Source: Nanobdellota archaeon (GTDB lineage Archaea; Nanobdellota; Nanobdellia; Pacearchaeales; GW2011-AR1). From it: 55,716 nt of DNA. How positions within the stretch are numbered: the stretch's first letter is position 1; each line of letters starts with the position of its first letter. Position numbers and translations under genes: made by a program. Under the pieces are notes generated by a model that searched no databases, had not been told where the DNA came from, and worked only from the letters and a program-made list of their open reading frames with translations. The stretch spans positions 1 to 55,716 of the forward strand of contig JAUWPB010000004.1 of NCBI GenBank assembly GCA_030611805.1, in the 5' to 3' direction. Shown piece after piece: positions 1 through 7,943 of this stretch.

Positions 1-404
1 CCTTCTGTAACACATATCACAGCATGTTGGGGATCACGACCAGAAGCAAAAGCATTTATCTGGGAAGATTTCATAATATAAAGTTTAGGCATTGGCATAC
101 CCGACGCTAAAATTAAACCTTCCACAACATTATAATATTGTTTGTAATTGTTTCTGTTCGCTTTTTTAGCACCAACACTTGCAATAGCGATTTTGTCTGA
201 CTTATAAAAACTAATTAAAATATAACTTAAAGAAAAAACAATTGCAATCATCATAATAATAAAGAAGTAACCTTCTCCCATTGCTAAATTAATAATGTAG
301 CCAAACAAAATAAACACTGCAAAAATTATTGCCATTAAAAAAAATGATTTCCATTTGTTTCTTGAAATCTGGTCACGAAAATCTATGTGTTTGTATTTGT
401 CCAT
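1..404 (-). CDS. htpX: HtpX-like M48 membrane protease, N-terminal part (truncated by window edge; not in ORF track)
   Basis: Minus translation [22 protein letters not shown]...[36 protein letters not shown], typical HtpX N-terminus preceding HExxH. Confidence 0.85.
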   Translation of the reverse strand, partial: [134 protein letters not shown]

Positions 405-478
405 GAAGTAATAAGATTGAGAAGAGTTTTTAAAAGTTCTGAGGATAAATAAAAGGAAGAGGGTTTATGGTTAAGAAG

Positions 479-928
479 TTAATTAACTAAAGATTTTCTA
501 AATTCCTTTTCTTCTCTTTCATCTTCTGCCCAACCTTTAACCCATTTAATATATTTTGACTTTCTATTTTCTATTTCTTTATCTATGAAAATAATTTTGA
601 TAGGGACAATAATTTTAATTATTATAAGGAGACCTGCTAAAGAAAGAATAATCATAGCAAATAAGCTAATTTTACTGTTACTGCTTAACCCATATTCTGC
701 AAATTGAAAAAATAATGCTAAAAGAGCTAAAAAAATTCCTATTTTAAAAAAATGTTTATAAATAAAATATAAAGGTTTACCTAATCTATATCTCCTATAT
801 CTCTTCGTCGCATCATTAATTAATTTTTCTCCCCTTAATCCTTCTGCTTGAGTCGTATGCCTATGCTCCCAACAATATTTTCTCCCTGTTTTTAATGGTC
901 TCCCACAAACTTCACACGCTCTTGCCAT
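479..928 (-). CDS. Small membrane protein with N-terminal CxxC...CxxxH zinc-binding motif
   Basis: ORF MARACEVCGRPLKTGRKYCWEH plus two hydrophobic helices. Confidence 0.55.
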   Translation of the reverse strand: MARACEVCGRPLKTGRKYCWEHRHTTQAEGLRGEKLINDATKRYRRYRLGKPLYFIYKHFFKIGIFLALLALFFQFAEYGLSSNSKISLFAMIILSLAGLLIIIKIIVPIKIIFIDKEIENRKSKYIKWVKGWAEDEREEKEFRKSLVN

Positions 929-1050
929 ATTAATTAAATTTTACAATTTTTTTACTATAAGAAGATTGGGTTAATTTTCTTTCATAAGCTTTTGCCCTCT
1001 TACTTTTCTTTATTTCTTTTATTATATTTCTGGCAATTGAATTTTTCATT

Positions 1051-1602
1051 TTAAAACTCCACCTTCACATTCTTTTTCTCAGCCTCAGTAATCTTCAAAT
1101 ACTCCCTCTCTTTTTTCCCATAAAGTTTTGCAAAAAACGCTCCAGGCATTGTTGCACATAAATTATTATAACTTAATATAGAATCATTATAAAATTGGCG
1201 TGCATAGGCAACTTTGTCTTCTGTGGCTGAAAGTTCTCTTTGCAATTCAAGAAAATTTGTATTTGCCTTTAAATCAGGATAGCCCTCTGCAATAGCAAAG
1301 ATTGTTTTCAATGCTGATTCTAATTGATTATCTGCTTTAACTTTCTTTTCAATATTCTTAGCGCCAACAAGCGCTTTACGAGCATCTGTCACAGCTTTAA
1401 TCGCAGCTTTTTCATGCTTGGCAAAACCCTTGACAGTCTCGATTAAATTTGGAATCAAATCCGCCCGTCTCTTTAACTGAACATTAATTTGCGACAAAGA
1501 ATTATCAATCCTGTTTCCCAAAACAACAAACCTATTAAAATATATAAAAAATACAAATGCAATTAATACAACTGCTCCAATTAAAATCCATAATGATAGC
1601 AT
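1051..1602 (-). CDS. lemA: LemA family protein
   Basis: N-terminal TM then FNRFVVLGNRIDNSLSQINVQLKRRADLIPNLIETVKGFAKHE, classic LemA. Confidence 0.92.
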   Translation of the reverse strand: MLSLWILIGAVVLIAFVFFIYFNRFVVLGNRIDNSLSQINVQLKRRADLIPNLIETVKGFAKHEKAAIKAVTDARKALVGAKNIEKKVKADNQLESALKTIFAIAEGYPDLKANTNFLELQRELSATEDKVAYARQFYNDSILSYNNLCATMPGAFFAKLYGKKEREYLKITEAEKKNVKVEF

Positions 1603-1739
1603 TATAAAATCAAGCGATTAATATTTATAAAGTTACTCTTTCCTTAAATTTTTTAAGAAAATTACCCCAACGTTCACTATTTTTTTCCATGTATTTTACT
1701 GCATTGTTGCATCTACGGGACTTAGGTTAAGTAAAAAAA

Positions 1740-1886
1740 TTATTTCTTCTTTCTCGGTGGTTTATCCCATCTTGCAGATTTACATTTAGGACAGATTAAT
1801 GGCTTTTCTTTTTTTGAACGAGGTATCCATTCATTACCACAATTATTGCATTTGTATCCCTTTACTTTGATTTCTATTTCTGGCAT
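1740..1886 (-). CDS. 48-aa zinc-ribbon protein (not in ORF track)
   Basis: MPEIEIKVKGYKCNNCGNEWIPRSKKEKPLICPKCKSARWDKPPRKK*, two CxxC motifs. Confidence 0.65.
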   Translation of the reverse strand: MPEIEIKVKGYKCNNCGNEWIPRSKKEKPLICPKCKSARWDKPPRKKK

Positions 1887-2054
1887 AAGGTTATTTGTTA
1901 TTCAGATTATATAAATCTTACTATTTATAGTATTACTTTGGGAGTAGTTACTTTACAACCGAAAGGTTTATATAGAAGTATTACTTTCCATAGTCCTACT
2001 AATTAAAGTAAGGAGGTTCCGAAGAACCCCCAGATTCCAAACGTCGCTAAACAA

Positions 2055-2978
2055 ATGAAATCTAAATATATAATAGAAAGGAAGTATAAAAAAGTTTCTT
2101 GTATTTTTTGTAGTTCTAACAAGGTAATTAAGAGAGGAATTAGAAAAACTGAACACAGAGGCAAAGTTCAAAGAATTGGTTGTAAGGATTGTGGTAAGAG
2201 ATTTTCTATTGATAATGGTTTTTGGAAGATGAAAAACCATGAGAAGAAAATAACTCTTTGTATGGATTTGTATTATAACGGAATGTCATTTAGAAAAATT
2301 CAAGAACATTTAAAGGCATTCTACCCTAAAAATTGCCACTATTCAACTGCTTATCGTTGGATTGTTAAGTATTCAATGATGATAAGTGATCTAACAGATA
2401 ATTTACAAATTAAATCTGGAATTGAGTTACAAAGTGATGAAATGGAATATCATAGAAGAATAAGTAAATATGAAAAAGGAAGAGAACAGAATTGGTTTGT
2501 TGATGTGATGGACACAACGACAAGGTTTATGGTTTCATCTGGATACATGAAAAGTAGAACAATAGACGGTATGGTTGAAGTTTTGAAAAGAGGAAAGTTT
2601 GCGACAGGTAATCAAGTTAAGATTATTACAACTGATGGATTGAAAGGTTATCCTAAAATGTTGAAAAAGAGTTTTGGATTAAAAACTCATTGGAATCATA
2701 AAAGCCCAATAATTCATAATGTTGTTATTGCTTCAGAAAGAGGATTTAATCATCCTATTGAAAGGTTACACAATAGCATAAGAGAAAGAACAAAAGTCAT
2801 GAGAGGTTTTCATGGTTGTATTGAATCTGCTTCTGCTATTATGAAAGGATATAGAATCTATTATAATTTCATAAGAAAACATCAAGGAATAGGTTGCTGT
2901 CCTTACGAATTGGCTATTCCGGACTTAGAACTAGGTAAAAATAGATGGTTAGATTTGATTAAGATGAGTAAGGTATAA
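2055..2978 (+). mobile_element. DDE transposase with N-terminal zinc ribbon (IS6/IS240- or IS1-like)
   Basis: CxxC..CxxC zinc ribbon, HTH-like segment, D..D..E-like spacing (LQSDEMEYH; ITTDGLKGYP; NHPIERLHNSIRERTKVMRGF). No convincing TIRs found. Confidence 0.85.
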
Positions 2979-3000
2979 ATTTTTAACTTGAAGTAGATAT

Positions 3001-3957
3001 TTACTCCTCAAAAATTCCTTCCGGTGTATAATTTCCTTTTGATTCTTCTATAATAACATAAATATCATAAATCTTTATTATGCTTCCAAATTTTTCTCTT
3101 AATTCTAAAATAAACTCTCTTAAGTCTAAAGAATTTTTTACTATTATACCAACATCAATATCCCAGTTTTCATGACCTATATACTTATAGAAGTAAATAA
3201 TTTTTTTGTACTGTCGTAAAAACTCTTTTAGTTTAGAATCATCTTCATTTAATTTTAATTGCAAATTATACCACTCATAACCTAGTTTCCTCATATCAAT
3301 CGAAATAGTATAGCCTAAAATAATTCCAGACTCTTTTAAGTTATTTATTCTATACTTAATTGCATTTGCACTTAAGTTAACCTTTTTGGAAAGGTCTTTA
3401 TATTCAGCTCTTGAATTTTTTGATAATGCTTGCAGAATCTTCAAGTCTGTTTTATCTATTTTTATGCTTTTATTCTTTTTATTAAAAATCAGTTTTTTGT
3501 TAATACCTAACAATTTTGTTGGAAACATCTCTTGTTCTGTTCCAGTATTAATAATCAGATAATTGTCTAAATACGGATTTACGTTATCTTTAATTTCTTT
3601 AATGATCTTTTCTAAATGAGTTCTATCCTTAGCTAAAATATCTAAAACTAAATTCCATTTGCCTATCACAGGAGCCATATAGGTTATAAAAGGATGTTTT
3701 GTTAATGCGTCAATTATAGTTTTTTCTTTATCTCTTGATATACCTTTTAATTGGAGGAAGCAGGTATATCTCAAAAATCCTAATTTTTCTGTATCTATTA
3801 TTGTATAAAAATTTAAGATGATTTTTTCTTTTATTAGTCTATTAATCCTATAATTAGCAACTTCCCTACTTACACCAACCTTTTTAGCCAATCTATTAAC
3901 TGGCATTCTTGAGTCTATTATAAGTTCTGCTAACAATTTATTATCTTTCTTATCCAT
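3001..3957 (-). CDS. Tandem (two-module) Lrp/AsnC-type transcriptional regulator
   Basis: Two HTH-AsnC modules (LLAELIIDSRMPVNRLAKKVGVS... and ILQALSKNSRAEYKDLSKKVNLS...), each followed by a RAM-like domain. Confidence 0.85.
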   Translation of the reverse strand: MDKKDNKLLAELIIDSRMPVNRLAKKVGVSREVANYRINRLIKEKIILNFYTIIDTEKLGFLRYTCFLQLKGISRDKEKTIIDALTKHPFITYMAPVIGKWNLVLDILAKDRTHLEKIIKEIKDNVNPYLDNYLIINTGTEQEMFPTKLLGINKKLIFNKKNKSIKIDKTDLKILQALSKNSRAEYKDLSKKVNLSANAIKYRINNLKESGIILGYTISIDMRKLGYEWYNLQLKLNEDDSKLKEFLRQYKKIIYFYKYIGHENWDIDVGIIVKNSLDLREFILELREKFGSIIKIYDIYVIIEESKGNYTPEGIFEE

Positions 3958-4058
3958 ATTTTACTATAATGCTTCTTATCTTTATAAACTTTGCGTTATT
4001 GTAAAAAATAAGATGAGAAGTTTTATAATAATGTATTTCTTACTAATAATAAAGAAAA

Positions 4059-4595
4059 ATGGCAACGAATAACAATTTAGAATTAGAAAAGCTAGTAGAA
4101 CAGGATATTAAAGTAATAGATAGAAATATGACTTTTGGTTCTGTTTTCAGGTCTATGATTCCTTCGATTATTGTAGGAACCGCAGCTTCTGCAGGATGTC
4201 AAGAAATTGCTTCTGAATATACTTCAAATCCCGAAGCAATGACTATCGCTGGAATGGTTGGTCAGTATGTTGGAGGTTTTAGCGCTTATCTCCCAATGCA
4301 CTATCATTATAATAGAGATAGACTAAAAGATGAGAATGGAAAGATTAAATGGAAACAATTTGCTCAGGATATTGGATCAATTTTAGCTTCTGATCAAATA
4401 GGGAATAAAGTATGGCTTGCTTCGTATGGACTTTCCAACGAAATGTCCTTAAGAAATGGTTTAGATCCTTCTACTGCAGGAATTGTTTCTGGAGCAACAT
4501 CAGGATTAGTTTATTCTGCATTTACAGCTTACGCAGCACCTAAAGTAAACTCATTTATCAATTATATTAAAAGAAAATTTAGGAGGAATAAATAA
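4059..4595 (+). CDS. Hypothetical membrane-associated protein
   Basis: ORF with hydrophobic Gly/Ala segments and basic C-terminus, 1 nt from next gene. Confidence 0.6.
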   Translation: MATNNNLELEKLVEQDIKVIDRNMTFGSVFRSMIPSIIVGTAASAGCQEIASEYTSNPEAMTIAGMVGQYVGGFSAYLPMHYHYNRDRLKDENGKIKWKQFAQDIGSILASDQIGNKVWLASYGLSNEMSLRNGLDPSTAGIVSGATSGLVYSAFTAYAAPKVNSFINYIKRKFRRNK

Positions 4596-4596
4596 A

Positions 4597-5358
4597 ATGA
4601 ACCAAGCATCAAGCTGGAGAGCAGCAATGTTAGCCATGAGAAATGCCCATATTAGAAAAAGTTCAGAATCTTTAGATAAAGTTGTAGAATCTCTTGGAGA
4701 GGATGTTTCGCTTTTTGAAATGTCTGTGGAATCTGGTGAAAAGAAAGTCCCATTAGACTTATATCTTGCAACAGTAAAACAGGTTACCGAAGTAGATCAA
4801 TTTTTTACTGGTGCTCCACTATTTAATATTTGGACACACCTTCCTTTAAGATTAACGAGTTATTATGAAAGTCTTGGAATTTCTCACGATATGGCTCAGA
4901 AATTATTAGAAAGATTTAACGCTTATACCTGGGATGAGCATAGTCCTGAATTAAGAGAGAAATATGTGGGGGCTTTAAGAAAAACTCTTTGGATTGCTGA
5001 TGAAAGAGAACTTAATGGCTGGAGAGCATATACTGATGTAAAACCGGGATTAACTAAAACAATTGAATTAGTTGCAGGAGATCTAGAGTTTTCACAGTTA
5101 AATGGAGCCTATGCATTAAGAGAAAGAAGAGAAAAAGTAAAAGAAGTTGAAGATGAAGTTGACCAAATACCTCCGGAGAGAATTTTAGATATTTTTACTC
5201 CTAGTGGTTGGAAAAGAATGAATAAAAGAGAAAGGATGATAAAATATTTGGAATCAAGGTTAAAACATGAAGCACAGAAAGTTGTTGAACCATTAACTAA
5301 ACTGGGAAATGAGTATGGGAGAGTCCATGTAAGTAGATATTATCCTCACCTACTTTGA
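4597..5358 (+). CDS. Hypothetical protein
   Basis: 253-aa ORF in a probable operon with the preceding gene. Confidence 0.6.
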   Translation: MNQASSWRAAMLAMRNAHIRKSSESLDKVVESLGEDVSLFEMSVESGEKKVPLDLYLATVKQVTEVDQFFTGAPLFNIWTHLPLRLTSYYESLGISHDMAQKLLERFNAYTWDEHSPELREKYVGALRKTLWIADERELNGWRAYTDVKPGLTKTIELVAGDLEFSQLNGAYALRERREKVKEVEDEVDQIPPERILDIFTPSGWKRMNKRERMIKYLESRLKHEAQKVVEPLTKLGNEYGRVHVSRYYPHLL

Positions 5359-5866
5359 TGAAGTTATAGAGTAAACAATTTCCTATAATCAAAAGTCCCG
5401 ACAACGCAACAATACAGTATTTTACAAGCATATTAAAAGATTCCTCTTTATAAATGCCATGTTCAATTTTTGACCATTTCTTAGTATACCACTCGCCAAT
5501 TTTAGAAGGATTTAATTTTGTTGCTCCTCCAATTGGATCAGGGCAGGCATACACAATTCTATCAAGTCTGTTCATTCGTGAGATTGATAAACACATTAAA
5601 CAAGGTTCCCAAGTAGTATAAAGTGTAGAAACAGAAGATTTCTCTTTATTTTTGAGTGTTCTTGAAAACATATCAAGAACAATAAATTCTGCATGAGAAG
5701 ACCATTTATCTAAAGTATTCGCGCAATTCCCTCCCCTTCCAATAAGTTTTTCATCAATTGTTAAAACTGCTCCAACAGGAAGGTCTCCTCTTTGAAAAGA
5801 AATTTTTGCTTCTCCCAATGCCATTTTCATATATTTAAAATCAGATTCATTAAACATGAAACTCAA
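5297..5866 (-). CDS. Cytidine/deoxycytidylate-type nucleoside deaminase with atypical C-terminal extension
   Basis: HAEF ... PCLMC zinc motif; C-terminus overlaps the convergent gene by about 60 bp. Confidence 0.8.
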   Translation of the reverse strand: MSFMFNESDFKYMKMALGEAKISFQRGDLPVGAVLTIDEKLIGRGGNCANTLDKWSSHAEFIVLDMFSRTLKNKEKSSVSTLYTTWEPCLMCLSISRMNRLDRIVYACPDPIGGATKLNPSKIGEWYTKKWSKIEHGIYKEESFNMLVKYCIVALSGLLIIGNCLLYNFIKVGEDNIYLHGLSHTHFPV

Positions 5867-5918
5867 ATAAGAAAATCATATAAAAAGATTATTAAACTAA
5901 AATATCTATTTTAAAAAT

Positions 5919-6194
5919 ATGGTAAAAATTGACAAAGAAAAATGCATTGGATTATGTGCTTCTGTTTGTGGAGAAGTTTTTGAAATGGCTGACAATGGAA
6001 AGGCAAAAATCAAAGCCCAAAAAAATATACCTTGTGTAAAAGAAGCAATTGATAGTTGTCCTGTTCTGGAAATATTATGGGGGGAAGGTGCAAACCTATT
6101 AAAATATATAAAAAATACAAATGCAATTAATACAACTGCGCCAATTAAAATCCATAATACTAATATGAACAAACTAAATAAAATATGTTTATAA
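5919..6194 (+). pseudogene. Chimeric ferredoxin fragment (fdx 5' part + ppsA fragment + antisense lemA 5' end)
   Basis: MVKIDKEKCIGLCASVCGEVFEMADNGKAKIKAQKN... matches the intact ferredoxin at 7085, then WGEGANL (ppsA VGGKGANL), then reverse complement of lemA N-terminus. Confidence 0.85.
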
Positions 6195-6196
6195 AT

Positions 6197-7003
6197 TTAT
6201 GGAACAAATTCCGGGAACTCCAAAAAAGACCTGTTTAATTTTTTAAGTTTTCTATTTAAAAAAATTTTTCCAAAAAACACTTTTTCTTCTAACTTGTTTT
6301 CAACATTTCTTTTTTCTTGTAAAAGGTCAAGGATTTTTTCTACTTGTTGATTCCAGGAAGAATATTTTTTATAAAAATCTTCAGAACTTAAATTAAGAAA
6401 AGTTTGTTTCATAAAATAAAGTTTTCTGGTTTGGAAATGAATCTGCCTAACCAATAGAAATTCATAGTCTGTTAGTTGGCATTGTTTATCACTATATTTT
6501 GTTAAATGTTTCCTTGCTTTTTCTAATTCATTTTGTTCAAGTAAATTATTTATTTGTTTTATATCTTTAATTACTGAATCAGAGATAGACATATGGCTTC
6601 TCCCTTTTTCTGCATCCTGGATTCTTTTTATTATTTCAGCAGAACCCCCTGATTCTGATTTAGATAGAAAATATCTTGATAAATCAGTTAAATTTTCAAA
6701 ATAATTTGGAATATTTTCTCTAATAATTGTATCTGATAAGTCAGAAAGATATTTTCTTCCCATATTATCTCCTTTTTTTCTTTCTAAATTTTCAATATCC
6801 GGGATTATAATTTTAACAAAAAGATTTTTGCCAATTTCATTAGAAACATCAATCCCATAAGATGTTCTGGAAAGATTAAACCAATCTCTAAAAGATTTTG
6901 AAGAAGAAATTTTATCGTTATAATTAAACGATTTTGGAAATTTGGATGAAAGAATTTCAATAACTTCTTTTTGAAAAGGATTAAAATTTAACTTATTAAT
7001 CAT
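6197..7003 (-). CDS. Hypothetical protein
   Basis: 268-aa ORF, no recognised domain; lies between the two ferredoxin copies. Confidence 0.6.
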   Translation of the reverse strand: MINKLNFNPFQKEVIEILSSKFPKSFNYNDKISSSKSFRDWFNLSRTSYGIDVSNEIGKNLFVKIIIPDIENLERKKGDNMGRKYLSDLSDTIIRENIPNYFENLTDLSRYFLSKSESGGSAEIIKRIQDAEKGRSHMSISDSVIKDIKQINNLLEQNELEKARKHLTKYSDKQCQLTDYEFLLVRQIHFQTRKLYFMKQTFLNLSSEDFYKKYSSWNQQVEKILDLLQEKRNVENKLEEKVFFGKIFLNRKLKKLNRSFLEFPEFVP

Positions 7004-7084
7004 TTAATTAGGGGATTAGTTTGATTTAAATATTTTTGTATACTTCATCAAAACATTCTTAAACTCTTTTTCATGATTTAAAAT

Positions 7085-7255
7085 ATGGTAAAAATTGACA
7101 AAAAAAAATGCATTGGATGTGGATTATGTGCTTCTGTTTGTGGAGAAGTTTTTGAAATGGCTGACAATGGAAAGGCAAGAGTTAAAGCCCAAAAAAACGC
7201 GTCTTGCATAAAAGAAGCAATTGATAGTTGTCCTGTTGATGCAATTAGTAAGTAA
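7085..7255 (+). CDS. 4Fe-4S-type ferredoxin, 56 aa (not in ORF track)
   Basis: MVKIDKKKCIGCGLCASVCGEVFEMADNGKARVKAQKNASCIKEAIDSCPVDAISK*, CxxCxxC...CP motif. Confidence 0.9.
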   Translation: MVKIDKKKCIGCGLCASVCGEVFEMADNGKARVKAQKNASCIKEAIDSCPVDAISK

Positions 7256-7268
7256 AAAAGGAAAGGTT

Positions 7269-7682
7269 TTATGCTGATGCTGAAATACTATATTTGTTCT
7301 CTCTTTTTTGCTGAAAATTTTCAATATTTTTAACAGCTTTTTTTGTGAGTTTAGCAGATAAACCCATTAATGCTAAAAGAGATACTTCTGTTCCAAAGTC
7401 CATTAGCATTGCTCCCAAATCTCCAAAATGAGAAACCATGTCTGCTATTTCATAAACAGCTAAAAAACCAGAAGCAACCGCTGTTGTTCCCATCCCAATT
7501 CCCATAAGAGCATATGTTTGACCTGCTCTATGATTTCTTTTCCAATCATAGTCTGTTGATAAAGGAATATCTGGATTTAAATCATCTTCATTTATTTTGA
7601 GAAGATAACGATTATTTAAATCGCAAATTTTCCCTGCGATATTTTCTAATCCTTTTTCTACTGAAAATTTTCTTAATTTCAT
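7269..7682 (-). CDS. Hypothetical membrane protein
   Basis: Two hydrophobic segments, ORF 137 aa. Confidence 0.55.
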   Translation of the reverse strand: MKLRKFSVEKGLENIAGKICDLNNRYLLKINEDDLNPDIPLSTDYDWKRNHRAGQTYALMGIGMGTTAVASGFLAVYEIADMVSHFGDLGAMLMDFGTEVSLLALMGLSAKLTKKAVKNIENFQQKRENKYSISASA

Positions 7683-7943
7683 AGTATTTTAGAATTTAAT
7701 CCAATTTAAAAACCTTTTGTTTATGTTACTATTATTAAGTTAGAAAGAACACTTTTTTCCCAACACAAAATAGCAATCGCTACTTTCTCCGATTTTATTC
7801 AACAATTTTGATGATTTATTAAAAAAGGTTTTAACAGGGCTTAAAGAATTCCAGTTTGAGGTGCTGTAGCTCCTCACCTTCCCCTAAATATCATTTTCTT
7901 CTTCAACAAAAAACTTTATTAACTTCTTAATTTTTCATATCCT

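Noticed and set aside
1968-2240. Minus ORF over transposase promoter
   Set aside because: Antisense to the transposase, Ser/Asn/Phe-rich, no domain
1930-3000. Terminal inverted repeats/target duplication of the transposase
   Set aside because: Only short partial matches (ggagta...) found; boundaries not supportable
5906-6172. Minus ORF with LemA-like N-terminus
   Set aside because: Not an independent gene; reverse strand of the mosaic segment (reported as a finding)
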